Of a stretch of 30,185 nt of DNA, positions 13,690 to 22,233 are shown piece by piece. Location: positions 1 to 30,185 of IMG/VR virus record IMGVR_UViG_3300032229_000366, one strand, 5' to 3'. Position 1 is the stretch's first letter, and every line of letters begins with the position of its first letter. The notes beneath the pieces were generated by a model. It did not search any database and had not been told where the DNA came from. It was given only the letters and a program-made list of their open reading frames with translations. The stretch is from a virus. The translations under genes and the position numbers were made by a program.

Positions 13690-14483
13690 ATGGAAAAACA
13701 TACAATACAATATAACGGTGTTAAACACGAGATTATTGAACCGACAATCGAAATGTGGGGTAAACTAATGACCTTACAAGATTGGACAGATGAATCAGAG
13801 TTTGCTTTGGTTCTCATATCAGAAATGACAGGACTATCCAAAGAAGAAATATCAAAGTCAGACTGGCATAGTGTCATTACAGCATCACAGAATTTATCTA
13901 ATCACTTACTACACGAATCAAAGAAGTTCCATAAGGACTTTGAGTTCGATAATACAAAATATAGATTCATTGATTTAGCCAATTTAACCTTTGGAGAGTT
14001 CATAGATATTGACACATTCTTATCAAGAAATGAACACGACAGAAAAAGAGAAATGAATTTGTTGATGGCAATGTTATACAGAGAGGTAGATGAGAATGAC
14101 AAATTGACAGAATACGATTCAAACAAGATACAGATTCGAGCTGAGAGATTTAAGAAACTACCTGTTAGATACGTAAACGGAGCGTCCACTTTTTTTTTGC
14201 GTTTAGAAAAAATATCACAGGGAAGTTTTCAGCTCTCTTTGTCGACTCGCCTCAAGATGAGGATAAAGATGATATTGACAATCGCGAAAGTTCTAGTTTC
14301 TCTAAACATTGGTCTTGGTTTGGTACGATTATCCAACTTGCGAACGAAGATATTACAAAGGTTGAAGAAATAACAAAATACCCCCTTACTTACGTTCTGA
14401 ACTATATGGCTTATATGAAAGACCTGAATGAACTTAGAGATAGGGAAAGAAAAAAAATTGAAGCAAAATATAAAATAAAGTAA
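13690..14483 (+). CDS. Tail assembly chaperone, made in two forms by -1 frameshifting
   Basis: The zero frame encodes 227 residues (13690-14373). Residues 1-167 look like an authentic chaperone: helical, with FEFDNTKYRFIDLANLTFGE and EMNLLMAMLYREVD, then LPVRYVNGA. After the T9 run at 14190-14198 the zero frame becomes a low-quality basic tail. The -1 frame instead gives about 95 residues of ordinary protein (KHWSWFGTIIQLANEDITKV, YPLTYVLNYMAYMKDLNEL) and ends at 14483, exactly at a TAATATG joint with the next gene. The long form would be about 264 residues. This mirrors the gpG/gpGT arrangement of lambda-like phages. A sequencing error in the T run (10 or 7 Ts would join the frames) is the main alternative. 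Confidence 0.75.
14190..14198 (+). promoter_or_regulatory. T9 slippery site for -1 frameshift
   Basis: Nine Ts lie so that the zero frame reads ACT TTT TTT TTG. T TTT TTT at 14190-14196 fits the X XXY YYZ rule for -1 slippage. A weak GAAAA/TTTTC stem (14206-14210/14226-14230) lies downstream; no strong pseudoknot is visible. Transcriptional slippage on the T run is equally possible. Confidence 0.6.
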
Positions 14484-14484
14484 T

Positions 14485-15021
14485 ATGGCGAACGCAGTAG
14501 GATATTATAATTTCAAGAAGGTTACGGACCTGTTAAAGAATCTAGCACATTATCACATGCAGATTCAAGGTTACGGAATCGGTGATATAAACCAACTAAT
14601 CTATCTAACAGAAGAAAGATTAAAGATTGAGAATACAGAACAAAACTATGCCCCATTCTATCCTTTGATGTATGTTATTCCTCAAGGTGCAAAGACAGAT
14701 GGTAGACAAACAACTTATGACTTTGACATTTTGATTATGGACATAATGAATGTTAAGAATTGGGATAATGAGGTGGATGCTTGGTCTGATACATTGGATA
14801 TTCTAAAAGATGTTATTGCTCAGTTAAGATATTCTTTGGATAGTTGTTATTGTTCTTGGGATGTGGATTATCCAATTCAGATGACCCCATTCTCAGAATC
14901 ATTTGATGACTATGTTGCGGGGTGGACTGGTAGAATCGCACTTAGAATACCTGACGCTATTGATAGATGTATTGCACCATATGAAGAATTCCCTCCTTGT
15001 GATAATAACCAAAATCAATAA
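14485..15021 (+). CDS. Tail completion/neck protein candidate
   Basis: This 178-residue protein begins one base after the frameshift product. The N-terminus is helical (YYNFKKVTDLLKNLAHYHMQ), followed by an alpha/beta domain with PFYPLMYVIPQG and TTYDFDILIMDIM, then DAWSDTLDILKDVIAQLRYS. The layout (helix, strands, helix with conserved aromatic residues) is similar to tail terminator or neck proteins that cap the tail tube. It lies between the tail chaperone and an HK97 gp10-like gene, which fits. The C-terminus is Pro/Asn-rich. No specific family motif is visible, so the role is inferred from context. Confidence 0.5.
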   Translation: MANAVGYYNFKKVTDLLKNLAHYHMQIQGYGIGDINQLIYLTEERLKIENTEQNYAPFYPLMYVIPQGAKTDGRQTTYDFDILIMDIMNVKNWDNEVDAWSDTLDILKDVIAQLRYSLDSCYCSWDVDYPIQMTPFSESFDDYVAGWTGRIALRIPDAIDRCIAPYEEFPPCDNNQNQ

Positions 15022-15578
15022 TGGCTGAAGAAGTAGTATATACCGCATATGATTTGGCAATGCAAGATTTGGCTCAGAAGTTTCAAGTCGCATTAAAAGA
15101 TGCTTTGGCATTCCCCTATCCTTATGCACCAGGTTATAAGAAACAAAGACAACCATTTGGTATTAGAGATATGAAGGTTAAGACTGGTTCGTTATATAAC
15201 AGCATCAATGTTGTTTATAATCAATCAAGCAATGAGATTGTCGTATCCATGTTGGATTATTGGCAGTTTGTAAATGATGGTAGAAAACCTGGTAAGTATG
15301 TTCCAATCAAACCTTTGATGAGTTGGATTAGAGCAAAGGGGATGAACAAGAACAAGAAGTCAGGTAAGTTTCAAAAGTTTAGTATAAAGAAAGTAGCTTT
15401 CGCTATAAGTAAGAATATACAAAAGTTCGGTATAGCTCCAACATATTTCTATGATAAAGCATTTGAAGTATTCGAATTGGAGTTTGAGAATGAAGCCATA
15501 AAAGCCTTAGGTATTGATGTCGAAACTTTCTTTGATAGAGTTGTCGAAGAGAACCTTGTAAAAGCAACAAAAAAATGA
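15021..15578 (+). CDS. HK97 gp10-like head-tail joining protein
   Basis: This 185-residue protein overlaps the previous stop by one base. The central part (about residues 55-150) reads TGSLYNSINVVYN, then LDYWQFVNDGRKPG, then KPLMSWIRAKG, and later AFAISKNIQKFGIAP with FYDKAF. The order of a Y/W-xF-x-x-GRKPG-like motif, a helix and a GIxPT..F ending is what I associate with gp10-like tail completion or neck proteins. It likely helps to join the tail to the head. The C-terminal helical tail is basic. It overlaps the next gene by four bases (ATGA). Confidence 0.65.
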   Translation: MAEEVVYTAYDLAMQDLAQKFQVALKDALAFPYPYAPGYKKQRQPFGIRDMKVKTGSLYNSINVVYNQSSNEIVVSMLDYWQFVNDGRKPGKYVPIKPLMSWIRAKGMNKNKKSGKFQKFSIKKVAFAISKNIQKFGIAPTYFYDKAFEVFELEFENEAIKALGIDVETFFDRVVEENLVKATKK

Positions 15579-17227
15579 GTGTAATATTAGAAATACAACA
15601 ATCTCCACTTACTATAACCCCATCCAATGCGAACCACGTTTATAACGTATTCAGTACGGGGTATACTCTCACAGATTTCCAATACATCTGTGACATATAT
15701 TTCAGACCACAAGAGGTGGATTGGTCTGACCAAAATGATACAACTTACAGAGTTTGTAGATTAAAGTTATTGCCAAATTCATATGGAAATGCAATCTTCG
15801 ACTTAGAGGAGATTGTTCGTACATTGCTTCAAGTGAATCCAAGATTTACAGGAACAACATATCCTTACTTGAATCCAGCAAACGATGTAAATAAAATTGT
15901 AACATTAGCAGATGCTCAAACTACTATTGAATACAATGGTAACAACTTATGGCCAGGTGGTTCACCAAATGCTTCTGTCGACCAATTATGGCACGTACAA
16001 CAGTATAGACCGATATTTGGTTGCTCTTATACTTCAGGTGGTCAAACGGTTATTCAGATGGAAAGAGAAGCTGAATACCAACCATCACAAGTAACAATAT
16101 TTCCTGGTGTTGATAATAAACTAATACCAGCACCATTCTTAAATAACGCAACAATTAATGAGGTAGGTTATGGTCCTAACTGGTTTCAGTATAACAACTT
16201 AAACCATTTATACTATGACTTATTCAGACATGTCTATGTGTCAGGTGTAACTAACTCTGATGGTAGTTGTGATTATGATGTTGAGAGTTGTGGACCGAGA
16301 GAGTTCTTAAATGCTGCAGGTAGAGAATACAAAATTATATCTCAACCTGATGTTGTGGATACAAGAGTAAGAACAAGAATGCATCACCCTGATTGTCCTA
16401 TTGTTGTTAGTTTCTTGAATGGTAAGAATGACTATTTCACAAACGATATTTATTCAATTGCAATTAGAAGTTCATTAACCCCAAATGGTCAGTATACATA
16501 TTCAGCTGAGACAGGTAATAGAAATACCACTTCTTTACCAATTACAGACGAACCAGTGGACTCAAAGTTCAAGATGGGGGTATTTTACCTTCCATACAAT
16601 GTAACGTCAGGAACGACCTTAAATGCAATTCCTACAGATAGTAAGAAAGTTTGTTTCTATGGAACAACATATAAAGCAAATAAGAATGAGAGATTAGCAT
16701 TCAGTTCAAGAACAACAGAGATATTGGAGTTTATGATTCAAGATAGAAGTTGTATCAATGATGAACCAATACACGTCTTATTTTTGAACTCAAGAGGTAT
16801 GTGGGACACTTATACCTTCGGAGGAAAGATAGTGGAAAAAATGGAATTAAAACGTCCTTCATATAGACAAGAGAATTCACTCAACAAGCAGTTCTATAAT
16901 GTTGCTTCTTGGCAAAGAGGAACAAACATTTATGAACAAGAAGTTGATTATGAATGGGAATGTCAGACATGGTATATGTCACAAAATGATGTTGAAGTAA
17001 TGCAGGAGATTTTTATGTCACCACAGGTATTTATTATTGATGGTACAGTAATCAAAGACCTATCTTGTGAATCTTGTTTGAACGAGGTGAGGTTATATCA
17101 AAATCTTATACCTGTTGTTATTAAGGACAATAGTTTCACAGTGTGGAATCAGAAATATCAAAAACTTTATCAGTATAAATTAACCCTACAATACGGAGGG
17201 TTCAAAAGATATAGAACTCAAGGATAA
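15575..17227 (+). CDS. Tail protein (distal tail or baseplate-like)
   Basis: This 550-residue beta-rich protein begins in an ATGA overlap and ends in a TAATG overlap with the large hub/fibre gene. The first ~110 residues (ILEIQQSPLTITPSNANHVY, then CRLKLLPNSYGNAIFDLEEI) look like a beta sandwich. The C-terminal third has FLNSRGMWDTYTFGGKIVEK and VMQEIFMSPQVFII. This last region is similar in feel to baseplate or distal tail proteins of Bacteroidota phages. It contains several Cys residues. With the next gene it probably forms the tail tip. The assignment to tail is reasonable; exact ring position is not determined. Confidence 0.6.
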   Translation: MSVILEIQQSPLTITPSNANHVYNVFSTGYTLTDFQYICDIYFRPQEVDWSDQNDTTYRVCRLKLLPNSYGNAIFDLEEIVRTLLQVNPRFTGTTYPYLNPANDVNKIVTLADAQTTIEYNGNNLWPGGSPNASVDQLWHVQQYRPIFGCSYTSGGQTVIQMEREAEYQPSQVTIFPGVDNKLIPAPFLNNATINEVGYGPNWFQYNNLNHLYYDLFRHVYVSGVTNSDGSCDYDVESCGPREFLNAAGREYKIISQPDVVDTRVRTRMHHPDCPIVVSFLNGKNDYFTNDIYSIAIRSSLTPNGQYTYSAETGNRNTTSLPITDEPVDSKFKMGVFYLPYNVTSGTTLNAIPTDSKKVCFYGTTYKANKNERLAFSSRTTEILEFMIQDRSCINDEPIHVLFLNSRGMWDTYTFGGKIVEKMELKRPSYRQENSLNKQFYNVASWQRGTNIYEQEVDYEWECQTWYMSQNDVEVMQEIFMSPQVFIIDGTVIKDLSCESCLNEVRLYQNLIPVVIKDNSFTVWNQKYQKLYQYKLTLQYGGFKRYRTQG

Positions 17228-20200
17228 TGAATTTACAAATAGCTTGTGTAGTTAATGGAAATACCGAATACATTGAAATGTTCGGGAATGAAGCATTCAC
17301 GATGGATATATCGTTTGCTGAGATTCAAGACGTTACAAAAAAGAACTCATCATATTCTAAGGAATTGAATGTACCTGGCAGCAAACAGAATAACTACATA
17401 TTCAACTATTTCTTTGACCTTAATCAAGTTCCATTAAACTTTACCCCAACCAAGAAGTTTGAGGCTCAAATCATTTATAACGGTTATTTGATTTCAACAG
17501 GTTATATAAGATTAAATTCTGTGGTTGTTACTGGTATTGAGAAAACATATAACATAACATTCTACAATGGTGTGGGGGATGTTGCTGCAAGTATTGGTGA
17601 TAAGTTCATGGCTCAATTAAACTTAGACCATCTATCGCATCCATTCACTGATGATGTTTATCTACAATCAACACTTGACCCCAACTTATTTCCTCTGACT
17701 GGTACAACTGACTATTCATATCAGAATGGAAAAACATTCTGGCCTTTATTGAATATTGGTTATAACTATGTTGGTAGTTTATCAGGTATATCTGCATATT
17801 ATTCTGCAACTAGTACAACATCTGTAGTTATTTCTTCAGGTTCAAAAACAATTACAACATCATCACCATTACCATTTATCAATGGGGATACAATCAGAAT
17901 GACCAATCCTGCAAACAACTATTGGATTCAAGGTACGGTCACATCCATAAATGGAACAAGTATAACATTTAGTCCAAACTTAGGATTAGGTACAGGTAGT
18001 TATTCTTCTTGGAATATATCAAGGCAATTAGTTGAGGGTGCAGTTGTCAATGACCCATTAACTACACCTATTATCGATTTCCAAGCACCAAATGTTCCAA
18101 ACTATTTTTCATTCTCAGGAACACCAGTAAGGGAATTCTATTTCAAACCATCAATCCAAATCAAAGAGTTATATGAACAAATCTTTGAGCAGTCAGGTTA
18201 TGCCATTGAATCTAACTTCTTCAATACATCTTATTTTGAGAAATATTATCTACCATTGAAATTCTTGGATGCAACCGTATATACAAAAGGTGCAGTTCAA
18301 CCTTGTTATACGTTTGGGTATACTCTACAGCCTGAACCTGTTATAAGTATAACTCCTTATACGTTAAATCCATTATCAGGTGTTACTTGTAATAACCTGC
18401 CGATGTCAGCAAATACCACAAGTTATATTATACCGACAGGATTTACTGGTAATTTTGTTTTTAGAATAGGTGCCACAATGACATATTTTGTACCATCTTG
18501 TGTTGATGGTAATCTCAATATTTTTCTGACTATGAATTACAATGGTAACACCTTTGTAAAAGATATTGTTAATGAATGTGCTCCAGCTCCAAGTGGTGGT
18601 TTTACAGTTCAGAATCAACAGTTCTTGATAGATATGCCAGTAACACTAACAGGTGCAACAACCATAAGTTTTACAATTGAAGCTGTAGATACATCAGGAA
18701 TTGGGGGAGCAATTTTGAAAAATGTATCTCACGAAATCTTAATAGCCCCAAGAGTTATTCTTGGAAACTTCAATTACGCAAATGAGTTTCCACCGAATGA
18801 CTTCAAACAAATAGATTTCATTACATCAGTTAATAGGTTCTTTAATATGGTTTGTATTCCACACGTTACAAAACCTAAGACATTAGTTGTTGAACCTATT
18901 ATCGATTATATAGGAAAAGGTAAGGTTATTGATTGGACAGATAAGATAGATTGGGATTCACCAATTACTGTATCCCCAACCACAAATATCCTTAATGGAA
19001 CCTTGATGTATAATTTCAAGTTAGACCAAGACTGGCCTAACCAACAGTTTAATATTGCAAACAATAGAATATTTGGAACTTATGAACTTCAATTAAATCA
19101 GGATTATAAGGACAATAAAATTGACTTCAATACAATCTTCGGTTCACCTGTAGATAGTGGATTAAACAACAGCAATTTACCTGCATTGACCATTTCAAAC
19201 TTGGCAACAGTAAAGACACAGGAAACAAAAGGGGGAACTTCATTACAACTATTCAATCCATTCAAAATATTACCAAGAATTATATTCAGAGGACCAGTAT
19301 TACCGAATGAGAACTTCGCCACATTTACAACAGGAACAACACAAACATGGTGGGCTGAGAATTATGAAATAGATAGATGGCAAGAAACAAATAGATTCAC
19401 CACTTATCCATTCTCATATACAGGATTCAGTCATTATACAAACTATAATGCAGCAGATTATTTTGACCCATTAGAATCGATATTCCCGTCTCAACAGGAT
19501 ATGTATGACATCTATTACTATGATTACATTTCTGACATCGTATCCCCTGAGAATAAGGTTATTTCTGCAAAGATATACTTAACCCCTTATGAGATTGCAA
19601 ACCTTGAATTTAACGAAAAAATTATCATCAAGAATGCATATTTCAGAATCAATAAAATCAATGGTTATAATTTGACTGACCCAAGTATGTGTAATATCGA
19701 GTTAATCAAACTAACAAAAGATTATACCCCACATCCTGTTCAATACTATGATTTAATTTCTTGTGGTGGTGGAATAAATTATCATACGACTTCTGACTTA
19801 AACTATAACATGTATGCTTATGTTGGAAACTATGTTAATATCTATACTGGTTCCACAACAGCATATACATCAATCGGTTGTTATGAAGTTCAATTAGGAC
19901 AACCAAACTCATCATATGATTATGAACATGTTTTCATTGGTAGTGGTTATACTGACGCTGGTGTAAATGTTTATGATGATTGTGCTTGTACAGGTAGAAC
20001 ATCTTTTGATATAGTTCAAGAAGATTATGAAACACCTGTTGCACCTACTCCGACAGCAAGTCCAGTATTCCCTACTCCTACACCAAGTAGTACTAACACG
20101 CCAACCCCTACAAACACTCCAACTGTTACGCAAACTCCAACTAATACTGGTACACCACAAGTAACAAGCACACCAACTAATACATCAACCCCTACTAATA

Positions 20201-21060
20201 CAGCAACTCAAACGCAGACTCCAACTAATACACAAACGAGTACACCAACTAATACTCCAACCAATACAGGTAGTCCGACACCGACTCCGACAACGGCAGG
20301 TGATACTGATGCAAATGCATACTTAAGAGCAGTTGTTGACGCAGGTGGTACAGGTATAACTTCAACAGTATCCGCAGCAACACAAACAATGTTTGCTGAC
20401 TTAAAATCTACAGGTGTTTATACTAAGTTAGTTGCATTATATCCTTTATTAGGTGGAACTGCAGCTTCTTGTAAATGGAATGCTAAAAATCCTGTAGATA
20501 CAGATGCCGCTTATAGATTAGTATTCAATGGTGGAGGTGTATATACTCAATCTAAAGGTTATTTGGGTAATGGAACGAATGCTTTTGCTGAAACCTTTTG
20601 GGCTGAAAGTGGAACTACTACAGGTAATACTACCTTAGCTTACTTCGTATCTCAAACAGGTAATACTGGATTTGATATGGGCTCACAATATTCAAGTGGT
20701 TGGTTGACAATACAATCATCAAATGGAACATCTACAAGAGGTTCAATTGATACAGGTGTACTGAATGTTTTAACAGGAACAACAAACGCTCAGGCAATAA
20801 ACTTCTTTGGTATAACAAGAACAAATAATACACAGGTTTCATTTGTAAGAGCAGGTGGCGGAGTTCAAACTATAACACAAAATACTACAATAGGAACTTC
20901 TCCAATTACAGTAGCTTTATTACAAGCAAAAGGATTTGGTGGTTATACAAATAGAGGATATGGTACGTTCTTAATTGGTAATGGTATGACTACAACAGAA
21001 CTTGGAAATCTTAGAGATATAATAACAACATTTAACACTACGTTAGGTAGAAACATATAA
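17227..21060 (+). CDS. Tail hub/fibre fusion: structural N-terminus, Pro/Thr linker, lectin-like C-terminus
   Basis: At 1277 residues this is the largest protein here. Residues 1-~935 are structural: the start ACVVNGNTEYIEMFGNEAFT with YSKELNVPGSKQNN resembles tail hub or baseplate proteins of Bacteroidota phages. Much of the rest is beta-rich, with PREFYFKPSIQIKELYEQIF near residue 310. Residues 936-1024 are a TPTNT-type linker. Residues 1027-1277 are a lectin-like domain related to the C-terminal domain of the 978-3035 protein and likewise ending in LGRN. A small partner gene follows after one base, again as at 3037. The protein probably joins the tail tip to a receptor-binding domain. The hub role is inference; the modular layout is visible. 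Confidence 0.7.
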   Translation: MNLQIACVVNGNTEYIEMFGNEAFTMDISFAEIQDVTKKNSSYSKELNVPGSKQNNYIFNYFFDLNQVPLNFTPTKKFEAQIIYNGYLISTGYIRLNSVVVTGIEKTYNITFYNGVGDVAASIGDKFMAQLNLDHLSHPFTDDVYLQSTLDPNLFPLTGTTDYSYQNGKTFWPLLNIGYNYVGSLSGISAYYSATSTTSVVISSGSKTITTSSPLPFINGDTIRMTNPANNYWIQGTVTSINGTSITFSPNLGLGTGSYSSWNISRQLVEGAVVNDPLTTPIIDFQAPNVPNYFSFSGTPVREFYFKPSIQIKELYEQIFEQSGYAIESNFFNTSYFEKYYLPLKFLDATVYTKGAVQPCYTFGYTLQPEPVISITPYTLNPLSGVTCNNLPMSANTTSYIIPTGFTGNFVFRIGATMTYFVPSCVDGNLNIFLTMNYNGNTFVKDIVNECAPAPSGGFTVQNQQFLIDMPVTLTGATTISFTIEAVDTSGIGGAILKNVSHEILIAPRVILGNFNYANEFPPNDFKQIDFITSVNRFFNMVCIPHVTKPKTLVVEPIIDYIGKGKVIDWTDKIDWDSPITVSPTTNILNGTLMYNFKLDQDWPNQQFNIANNRIFGTYELQLNQDYKDNKIDFNTIFGSPVDSGLNNSNLPALTISNLATVKTQETKGGTSLQLFNPFKILPRIIFRGPVLPNENFATFTTGTTQTWWAENYEIDRWQETNRFTTYPFSYTGFSHYTNYNAADYFDPLESIFPSQQDMYDIYYYDYISDIVSPENKVISAKIYLTPYEIANLEFNEKIIIKNAYFRINKINGYNLTDPSMCNIELIKLTKDYTPHPVQYYDLISCGGGINYHTTSDLNYNMYAYVGNYVNIYTGSTTAYTSIGCYEVQLGQPNSSYDYEHVFIGSGYTDAGVNVYDDCACTGRTSFDIVQEDYETPVAPTPTASPVFPTPTPSSTNTPTPTNTPTVTQTPTNTGTPQVTSTPTNTSTPTNTATQTQTPTNTQTSTPTNTPTNTGSPTPTPTTAGDTDANAYLRAVVDAGGTGITSTVSAATQTMFADLKSTGVYTKLVALYPLLGGTAASCKWNAKNPVDTDAAYRLVFNGGGVYTQSKGYLGNGTNAFAETFWAESGTTTGNTTLAYFVSQTGNTGFDMGSQYSSGWLTIQSSNGTSTRGSIDTGVLNVLTGTTNAQAINFFGITRTNNTQVSFVRAGGGVQTITQNTTIGTSPITVALLQAKGFGGYTNRGYGTFLIGNGMTTTELGNLRDIITTFNTTLGRNI
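20037..20300 (+). repeat. Pro/Thr linker tract 3
   Basis: A long run of TPTNT/TPTPT units (about 88 residues) joins the hub-like part to the lectin-like domain. The DNA is a degenerate repeat of ACTCCAACTAAT-like units and could recombine with similar tracts elsewhere. Confidence 0.8.
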
Positions 21061-21061
21061 T

Positions 21062-21265
21062 ATGATAGTAGGACTTTTAACAATAGAACAGAAAGACCAA
21101 ATTGAAGGACAATACTTTGCTGAAGACCAAATGTTCAATCCCGTACAAGATGGGGATGGAGATTGGGTTATTTCAACACAAGAAATGTATTCATGCATAA
21201 ACCCTGATTTTATGTGGGTAAAAGATTTACCAACAATAGAATGGGTGTCACCAATTTACGAATAA
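21062..21265 (+). CDS. Small partner of the lectin-like domain (paralogue 2)
   Basis: This 67-residue acidic protein starts one base after the hub/fibre stop. It shares VGLLT, NP.QD, WVISTQEM, WVK.LP and IEW with the 3037-3255 product, in the same order and spacing. The C-terminus is shorter by a few residues. It is the second copy of the lectin-domain partner, so the role proposed there (chaperone or bound cap for the receptor-binding domain) applies here too. It could also be part of the mature fibre. Confidence 0.7.
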   Translation: MIVGLLTIEQKDQIEGQYFAEDQMFNPVQDGDGDWVISTQEMYSCINPDFMWVKDLPTIEWVSPIYE

Positions 21266-21268
21266 AAG

Positions 21269-21276
21269 ATATTTAT
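21269..21276 (+). promoter_or_regulatory. AAGATATTT box upstream of the 21284 gene
   Basis: GATATTTA begins 15 nt upstream of ATG 21284. It lies in an 18-bp gap, so it is well placed to be a start signal for the adhesin-like genes. It is a member of the six-copy box set. Confidence 0.4.
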
Positions 21277-21283
21277 AACTGAT

Positions 21284-22219
21284 ATGCCGTTTCCTCCTAC
21301 TCCAAGTAATACACCTTCAAATACTCCAACCCCGAGTATAACTGCATCGCAGACGCCTACAAATACTCCTACAGGAACTGTTTGTCCTGGTTTAACTCCA
21401 ACAAATACTCCAACAATAAGTCTTACACCAAGTATTACCGCTAGTCCTTCTAATACACCAAGTATGACAGCAAGTAACACTGCAACCCCAACTCAGACGC
21501 AAACTCCTACATCAACTGTTGGAACATCTCCTACGCCTACTAAAACTTTGACAGCAACACCTACTAAAACCCCTACCCAAACTCCTACCCAAACAAATCC
21601 TGAATGTACTTGTTTCAGTAGTGCAACAGTCAATGTGACAGTTGCAGGTAATATTACATTTAACGATTGTAATGGTAATCCAACAATTGAAAACTTTAAT
21701 CCAGGTAATGGACAAACTTATGGTGATGGAACATTCTGTATTAGAAAAGATACAAATGCTGGTACCGCAGAATATACGATAGTACGATATAATGGTTGTT
21801 GTAATCCTCCTCCTCCTACCCCAACTCCTACCCCAACTCCTCATACTGGAACATGGACAGTATCGAATTATGATTGTGGATTAGGTACAGTAAATGATGT
21901 TGGAATAAATTCAAACTTTATGGGTTCATTACCATTAGGTCCATCTACATTCCCATTAACATCTACGTTAGGTGGTTCAAGACAATATCCTAATGGAGTT
22001 GTCAACGGTTCGAATACAATTCAAATAAACCACTCTACAAATTTACAAGGAAATGGTAACTGTCTTGCAGTCTATATCTTTGTAAACCAAACATTGACTC
22101 CTAATTATACTTATTATACTTCATCGAGTTCACCTGTCACAATAATAAGTGGGGTGATGTTACAAACAACTGATGATGTATTGGTTTTAGTTGAATGTTA
22201 TGTGGGAAGTTGTCCTTAA
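21284..22219 (+). CDS. Pro/Thr-linked adhesin-like protein without an obvious anchor
   Basis: This 311-residue protein starts straight into a Pro/Thr tract (about residues 2-106: [17 protein letters not shown] and similar). A Cys-containing module follows (about 107-172): [23 protein letters not shown], a later FCIRKD and a CC pair. [13 protein letters not shown] spacer lies at about 174-187. The last ~124 residues form a beta-rich domain ending ECYVGSCP. There is no signal peptide, membrane segment or virion-anchor domain at the N-terminus, so how it attaches is unclear. A related Cys module appears in the next protein near its residue 386. The role is probably surface display or binding. 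Confidence 0.6.
   Translation: MPFPPTPSNTPSNTPTPSITASQTPTNTPTGTVCPGLTPTNTPTISLTPSITASPSNTPSMTASNTATPTQTQTPTSTVGTSPTPTKTLTATPTKTPTQTPTQTNPECTCFSSATVNVTVAGNITFNDCNGNPTIENFNPGNGQTYGDGTFCIRKDTNAGTAEYTIVRYNGCCNPPPPTPTPTPTPHTGTWTVSNYDCGLGTVNDVGINSNFMGSLPLGPSTFPLTSTLGGSRQYPNGVVNGSNTIQINHSTNLQGNGNCLAVYIFVNQTLTPNYTYYTSSSSPVTIISGVMLQTTDDVLVLVECYVGSCP
21287..21600 (+). repeat. Pro/Thr tract 4 (N-terminus of the 21284 protein)
   Basis: More than 100 codons of TPSNT, TPTNT and TPTKT units. It is the longest such tract in the window. It uses imperfect 12-18 nt DNA repeats, not perfect tandem copies. Confidence 0.8.
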
Positions 22220-22233
22220 AATTAAAATAGAAT

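Noticed and set aside
14374-14484. Non-coding gap between the chaperone zero frame and the next gene
   Set aside because: It is read through by the -1 frame of the chaperone gene, which ends at 14483.
20037-21600. Repeats as a possible CRISPR array
   Set aside because: The repeats are degenerate, in frame and encode Pro/Thr units; there are no constant repeats with unique spacers.
21256-21844. Reverse-strand open frames in the Pro/Thr region
   Set aside because: They arise from the low-complexity coding sequence of the + strand genes and lack start signals; all other - strand frames are likewise opposite well-supported genes.
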